DNA from: Acidobacteriota bacterium
Lineage (GTDB): Bacteria > Acidobacteriota > Polarisedimenticolia > JACPZX01
Assembly: GCA_016195325.1 (NCBI GenBank)
Contig: JACPZX010000028.1
Coordinates: 45,231 to 109,230 of the forward strand
Reading direction: 5' to 3'
DNA length: 64,000 nucleotides
In this document: in pieces, positions 16,714 to 27,081 of the stretch
Layout: each line of letters opens with the position of its first letter
Position numbering within the stretch: the stretch's first letter is position 1
Made by a program: the position numbers and the translations under genes
Notes under the pieces: model-generated
Databases searched by the model: none
What the model saw: the letters and a program-made list of their open reading frames with translations, nothing else
Told to the model about the DNA's origin: nothing

Positions 16714-18939
16714 TCAGCGCCGCGACATCTCTTCGACGAATGTGGGAGCGAAGAGCGCCGCCCCCATGCCGGCCAGGTCCACGCGCAGCGCCTTCCCCGC
16801 GTCGTAGGCTGCCTTCGCCCTGGCCATCAGCCCGTCCCGATCCCCCTGGGAGGCGGACTGCCCCTGCCACCAATAGAAGTACGAGAGCGAGTAGTTCAGC
16901 GACGCGCTCGCCGTGCGGAGCCCCGGGCCGAGATCCTCGAGCGTCTTCACGGCGGCCGCCGCGTCGCCCCTGTCGTAGAGGGACGCGAACGCCGACGCGA
17001 GCGCGATCTCGAGGCGGGCCCTCGGGTACTCCCTGGCGAAGCGCGCGAGCAGATCCGGGCTCGACATGTCCGAGGCCGCCCGGTCCACGGCCCCCTCGTT
17101 CTGCTCCAGCCACTGCCGCCGCGACGCGGCGACGTCCCCCCAACCCGGCGCCGATCTCAGCGAGCGCAGGCTGACGAGCCCCTCCTGGATCTGCCCGCGG
17201 ATCTCGCCCCGGGCCCGGTCCGCCGCCGTCCTGACGAGCTGGCCCGCGCCGTCCATCGCCGAGGCGTCGTAGCTCGAGTTCACGAGGCCCGCGAGCGCGT
17301 CGACGCGGGCCTTCAGCGCCGCGACGGTCTCGGCCTTCAAGATACCGCCGAACCCGCCCAGGAGGCGATTTCCGTCGTCGAGCGCCCCCTGGTTGCGCGC
17401 GATCGCCGCCTTCCGCTGGCGATCGAGCTCGGGGGCCACGGTCCTCACCCACTCGCCGAGCTGGGAGATCGCCGCGTCGAGCCCGCAGACGTCTCCCTTC
17501 GACACCCCCTGCTCGACTCCCTGCTTGAGGCTCTCCCCCTTCGTCTTCTTCGCCGGATCGGGGAGGTTGGCGAGGACGCCGTCGGCGTTGGCGATCACGC
17601 TCTTCGCCTCCTGCTGCTTGCGCGGGAGGACGTCCTTCATCTTCGCCTCGACGTCCGGACGGAGGGCGTTGAGCCTGGCGATCGCGCCGTCGAGCGCGTC
17701 CACCGACTCTCCCTGCCGGGCCGCGTCGGCGTCCTTCGCCGCCGCGTCGGCGCCCGCCCTCGCCCCGACCGCCGCGATCTCGCACGCGTGCCCCGACGAC
17801 CACCCCTCGAAGTCCCGCCGGGCCGCGGCGAGGGCCGTCCCCCTCGCCTGGAGAAGCGGCGTGACGGTCGTCCGGGCCGTCGCGACGAGGCTCTTCAGAT
17901 CCGCGACCGACTTCGCCGCGGCGATCAGATCCTTTCCGGTCTTTCCCGAGGCCCTCACGGACCGGATCTTCGCGGCCGCGTCCGCGAGGCGCGCGCCGAG
18001 CTGGTTCTGCTCGTTCAGCGCCCTCTCGTTTCCCTGGGCGAGCCTGTCGGCCTCCTGCGCGAGCGGCGCGGATCGCGCGTCGACGTCGCGGGCGATCTTC
18101 GACGGGAGGGACTTGAACCGCGCGGTGGCGGACTTCAGCCCGTCCTCGTCCCCCTTCGCCTCCGCGTCCCTGCCGCCGGCCATCGCTCCGTCCAGATCCT
18201 TCTGCGTCTCGGGGGCGAGGAGATCCGCCAGCCCCTCGGTGGGAACGTCGTCGCGGGCCGCCTGGAGGTCGCGCACGAGGGCGGCGATCCGCCGGCCACC
18301 GAGCTCCTTCACGCAGTCCCCGACGGATCCGTTCAGCGCGTCCACGAGACCCTTGAGCGCGGCCGCGTCGCTCGGCGAGGACAGCATCGCGTCGATCTTC
18401 GCCATCGAGTCCTTGATCCGCCCTCCCGAGGCGCTGTCGGTGCTGGCGACGCACTGGCTCGCGAAGGTGTTCGTGCGGGCGGCGGTGAGGGCGTCGGCGG
18501 CGGGCTTGAGGCTGCTCGCGAGCTGCTGGAAATTGTCGAACTTCCTCTTGAGATCGGCCGGCGCCCCCTTCGAGATGAAGCCCAGGTCGCTCGACTTCTT
18601 GAAGTAGCGGGCGGCGTCGTCGTAGCGCCGCAGGCGCATGCTCGCCCAGCCGAGGTAGAAGTACGGGAGGTAGTCGGTGCGGACGCTCGGGTTGTAGGTC
18701 GGCAGGTTCCCCTCGGCGTCCTTCTCCTTGACGGCCGCGAGGAGCGTGCGCCGGGCGGCCTCGAGCTGCGCGTCGGTGGCCTTGTCGTTCTCGATGACCT
18801 TCCGGGCGTCGTCGTGGAGATCCCACCAGTCCTTCGACTGGGCCGGCGCGCCTCCGGGAAGCGCGAGGAGGCAGAGGGCCAGGACGGCGAGCGGGCGGAC
18901 CGCTCGCGACGTTCGACGCTCTCTCACCGGCGGGATCAA
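16714..18939 (-). CDS. Secreted alpha-helical protein, coiled-coil/TPR-like
   Basis: 741 aa starting at a TTG preceded by GAGGAAG. A signal peptide runs to APAQS near residue 34. The segment around YFYLGWASMRLRRYDDAARYFKKS looks like a TPR pair. The remainder is long, Ala/Lys/Asp/Arg-rich amphipathic helix with few prolines, consistent with a rod. The C-terminus returns to TPR-like helices (YSLSYFYWWQGQ). No enzyme motif is seen. It lies 10 nt behind the barrel gene and 20 nt before the giant protein gene, so it is likely a periplasmic partner in building or exporting that surface protein (inference). Confidence 0.75.
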   Translation of the reverse strand: MIPPVRERRTSRAVRPLAVLALCLLALPGGAPAQSKDWWDLHDDARKVIENDKATDAQLEAARRTLLAAVKEKDAEGNLPTYNPSVRTDYLPYFYLGWASMRLRRYDDAARYFKKSSDLGFISKGAPADLKRKFDNFQQLASSLKPAADALTAARTNTFASQCVASTDSASGGRIKDSMAKIDAMLSSPSDAAALKGLVDALNGSVGDCVKELGGRRIAALVRDLQAARDDVPTEGLADLLAPETQKDLDGAMAGGRDAEAKGDEDGLKSATARFKSLPSKIARDVDARSAPLAQEADRLAQGNERALNEQNQLGARLADAAAKIRSVRASGKTGKDLIAAAKSVADLKSLVATARTTVTPLLQARGTALAAARRDFEGWSSGHACEIAAVGARAGADAAAKDADAARQGESVDALDGAIARLNALRPDVEAKMKDVLPRKQQEAKSVIANADGVLANLPDPAKKTKGESLKQGVEQGVSKGDVCGLDAAISQLGEWVRTVAPELDRQRKAAIARNQGALDDGNRLLGGFGGILKAETVAALKARVDALAGLVNSSYDASAMDGAGQLVRTAADRARGEIRGQIQEGLVSLRSLRSAPGWGDVAASRRQWLEQNEGAVDRAASDMSSPDLLARFAREYPRARLEIALASAFASLYDRGDAAAAVKTLEDLGPGLRTASASLNYSLSYFYWWQGQSASQGDRDGLMARAKAAYDAGKALRVDLAGMGAALFAPTFVEEMSRR

Positions 18940-18949
18940 GTGATCTTCC

Positions 18950-20398
18950 TCACCTCTTGAACCGGTAGATGACCGACAGCACTCCCTGCTTTTCGAGGCT
19001 GGAGTTGTCGAAGGCGGCGGCGATCTCCCAGTCCGAGAACGAGTACCCGACGCCGCCCGTGACGTGGTTCACCGTCGAGCGGGACGGGAAGATGTTTCCC
19101 TTCTCGATCGCGGTCCGGGTGCCCGTCTGGGTCGGCGATCCGTCGCTCACGACGTTCGTCGAGTGGATGCTGCTGTCGGGATCGGTGAAGAACCCGCCGC
19201 GAAAGGCGAGCGTCGAGCGGCCGACGTTGAGGTAGTACTCCGCGCCGAAGTGGATCTCGGTCTGGTTGCTCGCCGTGAAGTCCACCCTCTTGATGAAGTC
19301 GTTGAGCGTGACGACGTTCAGCCCCGACTGGAACCCTGCGACGAGGTCCTTGTTCTCGACCCTCACGACGTCGAGGGCGAAGAGGAGGCTCTGGAGCCCG
19401 GCGTGGCTGGACTTCGCCCACGGCTGGTACGCGATGCCGAACCCCGACAGGTCCGGGACGTTGAACGTCGTGTCGATCGGCCCCGCGACGTTCGGAGCGA
19501 AGGAGTTGTCCGTGACCTTCTCCTGCAGCGACATGCGGACGCCCTTCTTGTACACCGTGCCGAACGACAGCTCGTCGTTGAGCTTCCAGAACAGCCCGAA
19601 CGCCCACTTGACGTCCGTGTCGCTGTCGTTGATGGACGTCGAGATCAGGTTGCTCCCCGCGGGGGTCTCGAACCGGGGGTCGAGGTTTCCGTAGCCGAAG
19701 AGGGCGTCGGGATCGGCGAACGTGCTGTTGATGTTCGACTTGAAATCGAGCTGGCCGAAGATCACCGATCCGCCGACGAACAGGTCGCGCGTGATCTGGT
19801 AGCCGGCGCTCAGATTGTAGAGGACCAGTTTGGAGTCGACCGACCCGGCGGACGAGTTCGTCACCTGCTCGGGGTTGTTCGGATCCTGGATCGGCGACGC
19901 GATGAGCGGGATCGTCCGGATCTGGTTCGTCGCCGCCGACTTGACCGAGAGGATCTCCTGCCTCGAGACGCCGACCGTGAGGGCGCGGCGCAGCTTGAAG
20001 GGATAGACGAAGGAGACGACGCTGGGGACCGTCTGCGTCTCGGGGGTGATCTGGGAGTTCAGCGAGAGATCCGACGACGGATTGATCGTCGGATCGATGA
20101 GGAAGTCCCCGGTGTTGCGCCCCGAGGCGTTGGTGTTCCGGTTCCGGACCTCGGCGAAGATCTCGGGGCGCCTCAGCACTCCAAGCCGCGCGGGGTTGGC
20201 CTGCGCGGCCGTCGCGTCGTTCGCAATGGCGATGAAGGCCCCGCCCATTGCCAGCGCGCGCGCGCCGGGGTTCGCGAAATTGAAGCGGAAGTCCCTGAAT
20301 ATCTCCTCGTCCGTGACCGCCGCAGCGGGCGCGGCGATCGCCGCCGCCAGGAACAGAGCCGTGAAGAGGCGGCCGACGAAGGATTCGGTGCGCTTCAA
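18950..20398 (-). CDS. Outer-membrane beta-barrel protein (FadL/PorV-like)
   Basis: 482 aa from a TTG at 20398, chosen for its strong GAGGAGGGG site 6 nt upstream and because it begins a clean signal peptide (MKRTESFVGRLFTALFLAAA). An upstream start at 20470 lacks these. The mature N-terminus has the PorV/UPF0164-type sequence NPGARALAMGGAFIAIANDA, with ANPARLG following. The rest is beta-strand-rich and ends in a strand with YRFKR. Such proteins sit in the outer membrane and take part in hydrophobic-compound uptake or protein export. As first gene of the operon with the giant surface protein, an export or anchoring role is plausible (inference). Confidence 0.82.
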   Translation of the reverse strand: MKRTESFVGRLFTALFLAAAIAAPAAAVTDEEIFRDFRFNFANPGARALAMGGAFIAIANDATAAQANPARLGVLRRPEIFAEVRNRNTNASGRNTGDFLIDPTINPSSDLSLNSQITPETQTVPSVVSFVYPFKLRRALTVGVSRQEILSVKSAATNQIRTIPLIASPIQDPNNPEQVTNSSAGSVDSKLVLYNLSAGYQITRDLFVGGSVIFGQLDFKSNINSTFADPDALFGYGNLDPRFETPAGSNLISTSINDSDTDVKWAFGLFWKLNDELSFGTVYKKGVRMSLQEKVTDNSFAPNVAGPIDTTFNVPDLSGFGIAYQPWAKSSHAGLQSLLFALDVVRVENKDLVAGFQSGLNVVTLNDFIKRVDFTASNQTEIHFGAEYYLNVGRSTLAFRGGFFTDPDSSIHSTNVVSDGSPTQTGTRTAIEKGNIFPSRSTVNHVTGGVGYSFSDWEIAAAFDNSSLEKQGVLSVIYRFKR

Positions 20399-20485
20399 GA
20401 GTATCCCCTCCTCTGGTCGGCGGGCGAGGAGTGCGGGCCCGCTTGAAAGCAATGGAATGCGTTCAGGCACCCGGGCGGGCGACGA

Positions 20486-20515
20486 TTTATCTCATAGCTT
20501 TCGCCCCCGTGTCAA
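20486..20515 (-). promoter_or_regulatory. Promoter of the surface-protein operon
   Basis: On the minus strand TTGACA (20515-20510) is followed after 18 nt by GATAAA (20491-20486). It lies in the 122-nt gap between the kinase stop codon and the barrel gene. The -35 is a perfect consensus match; the -10 is moderate. Confidence 0.5.
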
Positions 20516-20520
20516 GAAAC

Positions 20521-23500
20521 TCACGGCGCCTGTGCGAAGAACGGATCGCGGCTCAACAGCGCGCGCACCCCCTCCTTCACGTCGGGGGGCGTCAGTTTCA
20601 CGTCCCCCTCGGTCTGCGACGGTATCTCGACGGAGATCGTCCCCTTCGCGGACGTCGCCTGGTTCTCGACGGCGATGGTGTACTTCCCGGGCACGAGATC
20701 GAGGGCGTGAACCGGGCTGTCGCCCGCGGGAGGCGGCACGCTCGCTCCCCCCTCGGACTGGATCGACACGATCTTTCCCCACGGGCTCACCCGCAGCAGA
20801 TACGCGTGCGTCGTTCCGGCCTGGACGTGCCGGAAGATCAGGAATCCCGACGCCGCCGCGATCACGGCCGCCCCCGCCAGCGCGTGAGGAAGGAAGCGCA
20901 GGGGATCGAGCGGGATCTGGCCGGTGAGCGCCTCGAGATCCCGGACCAGGATCGAGAGCGCCTCGACCGATTCCGACGAGGCCGCCCCCGCGGCCTCCTT
21001 CACCGCCGCGTCGACGCGCCTCGCGAGATCGGCGTTCCGGCGAACGGCTCGCCGGTTCTTCGAGGCGGCCGAGTCGAGCGCCGCCCGCGCCCGCTGCGCC
21101 TGCTCGCGAAGGGAGCGGAGCGATTCCTGGATCTCCCTCAGGATGGCGTCGCGCTGCCCCTTCAGGGCCTCGACGGCCGAGGCCATCGGGCGCAGCCTCG
21201 GGCCGGCGGCGTCCTTCGTCGCGCGCGCGATCGCCTCGCGCGCCTGACGGAGCGTCGCGTCCTTGAGATTCTTCTCGTTCGGCCGGAGCGCCCCCTCGAG
21301 CGCCGCGATCGCCTCCCGTATCGTCGCGGCCCCCTTCCCGACGAGGGCGTCCCGTTTCTGAACGACCTCCTGCGCGGCCGACTGGAGCGACCTCCCCTGC
21401 TCGCGGAGGGCCGCGAGATCTCCCTTCTGGCGGGCCGCGTCCAGCCGGGCGAGGGCCTCCTTCGCGCGCGTCATCACGGCGCGGCCGATCGCCTCGTGAT
21501 CCTCCTCGGGGACGTCGCGGACGGCCGACGCCGGCTTCGAGAACTCCTGGAAGACCCCTTCCGCGGCGCGCGCCAGGGACTCCCGCACCGACTTGCGGGC
21601 CGACTCGATCTCGGCCGCGGCCGCCTCGAGGACCTTCAGGTCCGATGCGGTCGCCGCCTTCCTCGACCGCACCACGAGATCCTTGAGCCCGCCGAGCTGT
21701 CTCTCGTCGAGCGACTCGCGAGCGGCCCCGAGCTCCGCGCCCAGCGTCTCGAGAAGGGCGCCGACCTCCCGCTGCCGGGTCGCGACGAGCTTCCGGCGCT
21801 CCTCCTCCCCCCTCCTCAGCTCCGCCTCGGAGTTGCGCTTTTCCTCCTCCTTCCGGACGAGCCCGCGGATCCTCTCGATCTCCCGGCCCGCGGCGGGGTG
21901 GGAACTCTGCAGGCCCGCGACCTTCTCCCAGGAGGCGACCGCCCCGGCGAGATCCCCGCCCCGCTCCTTCTCGGCCGCGAGCTTTTCGGCCGCCCGGAGC
22001 GATTCGAGGGCCTCGCGTGCGGACGCCTCCCCCCGGCGGATTGCGGCCTCCCCGGGGGCCAGCCTCTCCGCTTCCTTATATATATGTAGGGCCTTCTCGT
22101 ACTCCTGGGCCCTGTGGGCCGCCTCCGCATCGGCGACCTTCCTCAGGCCGGCGCTCCGGGAGTCGCGTTCCTTGAGCAGGGTGTCGATCTTCCGGATCGC
22201 CTCCGCCGCCTCACGATCCGCCGGCTCGACCTCGAGGACCGTGGTCCAGGCGTTCTTCGCCTTCTCGAGCTCGCCCGCCTCGTAATGCCGCTTCGCCTCG
22301 GCGCGCATCGTGCCGGCGAGCTCGAGCGTCCCCTGGAGAGTCCCCGCGTCGGCGACGATCCGCTTCGCCTCCTCGTTCCGCGGATCGAGGGCCAGGATCT
22401 TCTGGGCGACGGCCTGGGCCTCCTGGGGCCTGCGCGCCCCCAGCGCGTCGCGCGCGCTCCGGAGCTGCGCCGCGATCTGCTTCTCGGCGCCTGCCCTGGC
22501 CTCCGCCTCCTGGCGGGCGTGCGCCTGATCGCGCTTCTCCTGCTCGGCGGCCTTCGTCGCCTGCTCGAGCCCCTGCCTCGCACCGGAATCCTGCGGGTCG
22601 AGCGCGAGAATCTTCGACCAGGCCTCCTGCGCTTCGGCGGCGCGCCCGGACTTGAGCGCGGCCTCGGCCTCCGCGCGGACGCGCGCGATCGCCTGCTTCA
22701 CTCCGGTGTCGAGGAGGCCCTTCTGCGCCTCGAGATCCTTGAGCACGGCCTCGAGGCCCAGCACGTTCTTCTCCGCGACGAGCACGCGGGCCATGCGCGC
22801 GACGTCGACGGCGGTGTCGTACACCTTCTTCGGGAGGAGCGCTTTCCGCGGCGGGGGAAAGGTCTCGATCTCCTCGACGAGGACGAAGGCCCTCGACGCG
22901 ATCGCCTTGAGAAGCTCCTCCCCCGTGATGATCGACGTCGACGTCGCGTCGGATCCCGACTCCTGGAAGGGGAAGAAGATGGCGTCGGGGTCCGGCACGC
23001 CGCGGAGGAGTCCCTGCAGCATCACCTTGAACTCCTCGGTCGAGCGGACCCTGTCGTCGGGGTTCTTCTGCAGGGCCTTGGTGAGGAGCTGCTGCACGGG
23101 CCCCTCGACCTTCGGGGGAAACAGCCCGAAGGGCGCCGGCTGCGAGTGCACGATGTGGAAGATCGTGTTGATGTCCCCCTCGCCGGGGAACGGATGCTTG
23201 CGCTGCGTGAGCTCGTACATGATGACGCCGAGCGCCCAGAGATCCGATCGCCCGTCGACCTTCGCCGGGGAGGTGATCTGCTCCGGGGACATGTACGGAA
23301 TCGTCCCCATGATCACCTGCGTCATCGTGGCCTGGCCGAACGGCGCCTTCGAGATCCCGAAGTCCGTCACCTTCACGACGTCGTCCTTCAGCAGCATGAT
23401 GTTCGCGGGCTTCAGATCCCGGTGATAGATCCCGCGGCTGTGCAGGAACCCGAGCCCGTCGCAGACCTGGCAGAGGATCTTCACGAGCTGCGTGAGGGAG

Positions 23501-23811
23501 ATGGGCTTCCCCTTGTGGACGTACGTCGAGAGCTCGCGCGCCTCGAGGAACTCCATGACGAAGTACGGGGGTGTCTTGCTGAGGTCGGTGATGAGGACGA
23601 TGTTCTGGTGGCGGCACTTCGCGGCGATCTGGGCTTCCCGGTAGAAACGCTCGAGGTTGGCCTGATCCCGGAACTGCTCTTTCAGCTCCTTGATCGCGAC
23701 GGTGACTTCCAGGTCGGGATCGTAGCCGCGCCAGACGCGGCCCATCCCTCCCTCGCCGAGGATCCCCTGGACCTGGTACTTGCCGAAATTGGGTTTCGGT
23801 TCCTCAGCCAA
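20521..23811 (-). CDS. Membrane-anchored eukaryote-like Ser/Thr protein kinase with a long coiled coil
   Basis: 1096 aa from a TTG at 23811. An ATG at 23886 is in frame but overlaps the TATAAT hexamer, so it is probably not in the mRNA. The kinase domain (about residues 10-270) is complete: [11 protein letters not shown] loop, VAIKEL lysine, [10 protein letters not shown] catalytic loop, DFGIS, and [10 protein letters not shown] activation segment. Residues about 300-960 are charged helix (coiled coil with TPR-like parts). One membrane segment ([15 protein letters not shown], about 975-995) leads to an external domain of about 100 residues with a PEGA-like strand ([12 protein letters not shown]). 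PknB-like in the catalytic core. A good candidate for phosphorylating FHA-domain ligands encoded downstream (inference). Confidence 0.92.
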   Translation of the reverse strand: MAEEPKPNFGKYQVQGILGEGGMGRVWRGYDPDLEVTVAIKELKEQFRDQANLERFYREAQIAAKCRHQNIVLITDLSKTPPYFVMEFLEARELSTYVHKGKPISLTQLVKILCQVCDGLGFLHSRGIYHRDLKPANIMLLKDDVVKVTDFGISKAPFGQATMTQVIMGTIPYMSPEQITSPAKVDGRSDLWALGVIMYELTQRKHPFPGEGDINTIFHIVHSQPAPFGLFPPKVEGPVQQLLTKALQKNPDDRVRSTEEFKVMLQGLLRGVPDPDAIFFPFQESGSDATSTSIITGEELLKAIASRAFVLVEEIETFPPPRKALLPKKVYDTAVDVARMARVLVAEKNVLGLEAVLKDLEAQKGLLDTGVKQAIARVRAEAEAALKSGRAAEAQEAWSKILALDPQDSGARQGLEQATKAAEQEKRDQAHARQEAEARAGAEKQIAAQLRSARDALGARRPQEAQAVAQKILALDPRNEEAKRIVADAGTLQGTLELAGTMRAEAKRHYEAGELEKAKNAWTTVLEVEPADREAAEAIRKIDTLLKERDSRSAGLRKVADAEAAHRAQEYEKALHIYKEAERLAPGEAAIRRGEASAREALESLRAAEKLAAEKERGGDLAGAVASWEKVAGLQSSHPAAGREIERIRGLVRKEEEKRNSEAELRRGEEERRKLVATRQREVGALLETLGAELGAARESLDERQLGGLKDLVVRSRKAATASDLKVLEAAAAEIESARKSVRESLARAAEGVFQEFSKPASAVRDVPEEDHEAIGRAVMTRAKEALARLDAARQKGDLAALREQGRSLQSAAQEVVQKRDALVGKGAATIREAIAALEGALRPNEKNLKDATLRQAREAIARATKDAAGPRLRPMASAVEALKGQRDAILREIQESLRSLREQAQRARAALDSAASKNRRAVRRNADLARRVDAAVKEAAGAASSESVEALSILVRDLEALTGQIPLDPLRFLPHALAGAAVIAAASGFLIFRHVQAGTTHAYLLRVSPWGKIVSIQSEGGASVPPPAGDSPVHALDLVPGKYTIAVENQATSAKGTISVEIPSQTEGDVKLTPPDVKEGVRALLSRDPFFAQAP

Positions 23812-23884
23812 CCTTCTGGTCCCCGATCCCCGGGCCGAAAAGGCGACGCCGCGCGCCGCGCGCCCGGATCCCGCGCGGCGCGGC

Positions 23885-23890
23885 ATTATA
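23885..23890 (-). promoter_or_regulatory. -10 box (TATAAT) of the kinase gene
   Basis: A perfect TATAAT on the minus strand lies about 75 nt upstream of the chosen TTG start, in a short AT-bearing spot of GC-rich sequence. It overlaps the in-frame ATG at 23886, which argues for the internal start. No clear -35 is visible. Confidence 0.5.
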
Positions 23891-23955
23891 GGACGCTCGG
23901 GCGGGCAAAGGGAAAAGAACGAACCTCCGCGAACGAGCCGGGGGGCGAAACGGTG

Positions 23956-23964
23956 TGTTACGCT
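23956..23964 (+). promoter_or_regulatory. Extended -10 promoter of hutU
   Basis: TGT-TACGCT (TGn extension, hexamer 23959-23964) matches the GTG-n-TA-n-n-n-T pattern found before purA, the Pal gene and others. The predicted leader to the hutU ATG is about 27 nt. Confidence 0.4.
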
Positions 23965-23997
23965 CCCGCCGACTCACCCCGCCTCACAGGACGCTCC

Positions 23998-25671
23998 ATG
24001 ACGCAGCCGATCACCCAGAAGATCGTCAAGTCGCCGCGAGGAACGCTTCGCTCCTGCAAGGGATGGCCGCAGGAGGCCGCCCTGCGGATGCTGATGAACA
24101 ACCTCGACCACGAGGTCGCCGAGAAGCCCGACGAGCTGATCGTCTACGGCGGGCAGGGGAAGGCGGCCAGGAACTGGGCGGCGTACGACGCCATCGTGCG
24201 ATCCCTCAGACAGCTCGAGAACGACGAGACGCTGCTCGTCCAGTCGGGGAAGCCCGTGGCGGTCTTCCGAACGCACGCGGACGCTCCGCGCGTCCTCATC
24301 GTGAACTCGATGCTGGTCCCGGCCTGGGCCACGTGGGATCACTTCCGCGCCCTCGACGCGCGGGGGCTGACCATGTACGGGCAGATGACGGCCGGCTCGT
24401 GGATCTACATCGGGTCGCAGGGGATCCTCCAGGGGACGTACGAGACCTTCGCGGAGGCGGCCCGGCGCCATTTCGGCGGGACTCTTCGCGGGCGCTGGCT
24501 CCTCACCGCCGGCCTCGGCGGGATGGGCGGCGCTCAGCCCCTCGCCGCGACGATGAACGGCGGCGCCGCCCTCTGCGTGGAGATCGATCCCGCGCGGCTC
24601 GAGCGCCGCGTCAACACCGGCTATCTCGACCTCAAGGAGAGCGATCTCGAGGCCGCGCTCGGGAAGATCCGAGCGGCCGTCGCCGAGGGGAGACCCCTCT
24701 CCATCGGCGTCCTCGGAAACGCCGCGGACGTCCTCCCCGAGATCGCGCGGCGGGGACTGCGCCCGGACCTCGTCACCGATCAGACCTCGGCCCACGACAA
24801 CCTGGCAGGCTACGTGCCGAACGGCATGACGCTCGCCGCGGCGCTGGCGCTGCGCGCCGCGGATCCGAAGCGCTACGTCGCCCTGTCGATGGCGGCGATG
24901 GCGGCGCACGTCCGGGCGATGCTCGACATGAAGCGGGGCGGATCGATCGTCTTCGACTACGGGAACAACATCCGGGCGCAGGCGCGCGACGCGGGGGTGG
25001 CTGACGCGTTCGACATCCCGGGGTTCGTCCCGGAGTACATCCGGCCGCTCTTCTGCGAGGGGAAGGGGCCGTTCCGGTGGGCGGCTCTCTCGGGGGACGC
25101 CCGGGACATCCACAGGACCGACGCGTGGCTCCTCGAGAACTTCCCGCATGACGAAGGGCTCTGCCGGTGGATCCGCCTGGCGCAGGAGAAGGTCCGGTTC
25201 CAGGGGCTCCCCGCGCGCGTCTGCTGGCTCGGCCACGGCGACCGCGCGACGTTCGGCCTCGCCATCAACGACCTCGTCGCCCGCGGGGAGATCTCGGCGC
25301 CCGTCGTGATCGGTCGCGATCACCTCGACGCAGGCTCGGTCGCATCCCCCAACCGCGAGACCGAGGCGATGAAGGACGGCTCCGACACCATCGCCGACTG
25401 GCCCATCCTGAACGCTCTCGTGAACACCGCGTCGGGGGCGACGTGGGTCTCGGTGCATCACGGCGGGGGCGTCGGCATCGGCTACTCGATCCACGCGGGG
25501 ATGGTCGTCGTGGCCGACGGAAGCGCCGACGCCGCCCGGCGGCTCGAGCGCGTGCTCACCACGGACCCCGGCATGGGGGTCGTGCGCCACGCCGACGCGG
25601 GCTACGGCGAGGCGATCGCCGCGGCGCGGCGTCACGGGCTGAAGATCCCCATGCTCGGTCCCGAGGTGTGA
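23998..25671 (+). CDS. hutU: Urocanate hydratase
   Basis: 557 aa, normal for the family. It converts urocanate to imidazolone propionate in histidine degradation, using tightly bound NAD+ as an electrophile. Signatures include the N-terminal [11 protein letters not shown], the NAD-binding [16 protein letters not shown], and [10 protein letters not shown] with the active-site cysteine region. [11 protein letters not shown] lies near the C-terminus. No hutH, hutI or hutG is near, so the pathway is not clustered here. The stop codon overlaps the start of the following ATPase gene (TGATG), implying translational coupling to an unrelated protein. A frame open far upstream is antisense to the kinase gene and is not coding. 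Confidence 0.97.
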   Translation: MTQPITQKIVKSPRGTLRSCKGWPQEAALRMLMNNLDHEVAEKPDELIVYGGQGKAARNWAAYDAIVRSLRQLENDETLLVQSGKPVAVFRTHADAPRVLIVNSMLVPAWATWDHFRALDARGLTMYGQMTAGSWIYIGSQGILQGTYETFAEAARRHFGGTLRGRWLLTAGLGGMGGAQPLAATMNGGAALCVEIDPARLERRVNTGYLDLKESDLEAALGKIRAAVAEGRPLSIGVLGNAADVLPEIARRGLRPDLVTDQTSAHDNLAGYVPNGMTLAAALALRAADPKRYVALSMAAMAAHVRAMLDMKRGGSIVFDYGNNIRAQARDAGVADAFDIPGFVPEYIRPLFCEGKGPFRWAALSGDARDIHRTDAWLLENFPHDEGLCRWIRLAQEKVRFQGLPARVCWLGHGDRATFGLAINDLVARGEISAPVVIGRDHLDAGSVASPNRETEAMKDGSDTIADWPILNALVNTASGATWVSVHHGGGVGIGYSIHAGMVVVADGSADAARRLERVLTTDPGMGVVRHADAGYGEAIAAARRHGLKIPMLGPEV

Positions 25672-27005
25672 TGGAAGATCCCCGCCCGGCCGAAGCCAGA
25701 TCTCGGAGCGATCGCGACGCCCTGGTCGCGGAAATCGCCGCCGGGCTCCGCGAGGGATCGTCCCGCGCCGTCGTCATCACGGGGCCGAGGGGCACCGGCA
25801 AGCGCGCGATCGTCGGCGCGGCCGCCGCCTCGCTCGCATCCGGCGGGATGATCGTCGCCACGCTCGATCTCGCCGCCTCCGCCACGAACCCCGACGAGCT
25901 GGCGACGTCGATCGCGGCGGCGCTCGTCGAGGCCGCCTGCGGCGAGTCGTCCCTTTCGGCCCTTCCCGGAGCGGCGGGTCGCCCCTCACCCGCCACCCGC
26001 TTCCGGGCTGCGGCGGCGGCCGCGCGACTGCCCGAAATGCGGAGAGGCTCGTCTGTCGCCGCCGCGCTCGCCGCCGAGCTCGCGAAGCGGCGCGGCGACG
26101 GCCCGCGCACCGTCGGCCTGGCGCTCGAGCTCGCCCCGGCGCTCTCCGCCGATCTCGGAAGACCAATCCTCCTCGCGACGACCGGCCTCGACGAGATCGG
26201 GCGCCTGGTGCACTTCCCCGGCCTCGAGGAGGCGGCGGAGCTGATCCCGCGCCTGCTGGCGGCCGAGCCGTCGGTGCGCCTCCTCGCCGAGGTGTCGCCG
26301 TCGGGGCGGCCTCGGCCGATCCTCGAGGCGCTCGAGAGGATGCTGGGGAGTGAACTCAGGTTGATCGCCGCGCCATCCGTGAGCGCCGCCGAGATCGAGT
26401 CGGCCGCCTCATGCACCACCGCCGTCGCGGCGGAAATTCGGAAGCTCACGGACGGACGGCTCCGCGCCGTCGAGATCCTGATCGATCGGCTCCGCACCGG
26501 CCTCTCGGTCGAGGAGTCCCTTCACGCCGAGCTCGGCCCCGATCGGGGGCGACTCTTCCAGGAGCTCAGGTTCGACTACCACCTTCTCCTCGAGCGGACC
26601 CGCGGCTACGCCGCGAGCCGCGCGATCCTCAACCTCGTCGCCCGGGAGGAAGGGCTCGACCTCACGGGCATCGCCGCGCGGTTGAGGCGCTCGGTGGGCT
26701 CGACCCTCGATTGCCTGCGGTGGCTCGTCGAGATCGATCTCGTGAGGCGCGACGGGCGCCGCTACGTCTTCGCGGATCCCCTGATGCGGCTCCACGTCCT
26801 CATGCACGAAGCCCCCGAGCGCCCGGACGACGCGGCCGGTCGAAGGGCTCTCATCCACCGCTTTCTCTCGACCCTCGGCGAGCCCCCCGCGCCCCTTCGC
26901 CCGAGGGGCCGTCCTCCCGGAAAAGGGGGCGCGCGAACGCGGAGGGGGCGGCTCGAGGAGCGAATGGCCCCGCGCCGGCACGATCCTCTCATCGAGATCG
27001 ACTAG
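25671..27005 (+). CDS. AAA-type ATP-binding protein with a winged-helix C-terminus
   Basis: 444 aa starting inside the hutU stop codon (TGATG). Residues about 36-45 read ITGPRGTGKR, a P-loop in which the usual Ser/Thr after GK is arginine. A hydrophobic strand ending in LLATTGLDEIG (about 165) may be the Walker B region. The C-terminal third (YAASRAILNLVAREEGLDL, then a recognition-helix-like stretch) looks like a winged helix, as in Orc/Cdc6-like and archaeal-type STAND ATPases. The tail is basic. Function is unknown; DNA binding is plausible. Its tight coupling to hutU is unusual. Confidence 0.7.
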   Translation: MEDPRPAEARSRSDRDALVAEIAAGLREGSSRAVVITGPRGTGKRAIVGAAAASLASGGMIVATLDLAASATNPDELATSIAAALVEAACGESSLSALPGAAGRPSPATRFRAAAAAARLPEMRRGSSVAAALAAELAKRRGDGPRTVGLALELAPALSADLGRPILLATTGLDEIGRLVHFPGLEEAAELIPRLLAAEPSVRLLAEVSPSGRPRPILEALERMLGSELRLIAAPSVSAAEIESAASCTTAVAAEIRKLTDGRLRAVEILIDRLRTGLSVEESLHAELGPDRGRLFQELRFDYHLLLERTRGYAASRAILNLVAREEGLDLTGIAARLRRSVGSTLDCLRWLVEIDLVRRDGRRYVFADPLMRLHVLMHEAPERPDDAAGRRALIHRFLSTLGEPPAPLRPRGRPPGKGGARTRRGRLEERMAPRRHDPLIEID

Positions 27006-27017
27006 ATGAAATTCCTG

Positions 27018-27026
27018 TGGTAGCGT
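27018..27026 (+). promoter_or_regulatory. Extended -10 promoter of the LOG-family gene
   Basis: TGG-TAGCGT (hexamer 27021-27026), preceded by CC, repeats the CCTGTGGTA found at purA and the Pal gene. It lies 12 nt after the ATPase stop codon and about 55 nt before the ATG at 27082. Confidence 0.45.
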
Positions 27027-27081
27027 TCGCGCCCCCGACCGGCGACCGCCGAGCGGCCGACACCGAAGGGCGCGACGATCG

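Noticed and set aside
16694-18826. N-terminal extension of the giant protein to 18826
   Set aside because: It would be out of frame with, and overlap, the signal-peptide-bearing 741-aa gene; the ATG at 16693 has a ribosome-binding site and signal peptide.
22114-23997. Upstream extension of hutU
   Set aside because: Antisense to the kinase gene; urocanate hydratase has its normal length from the ATG at 23998.
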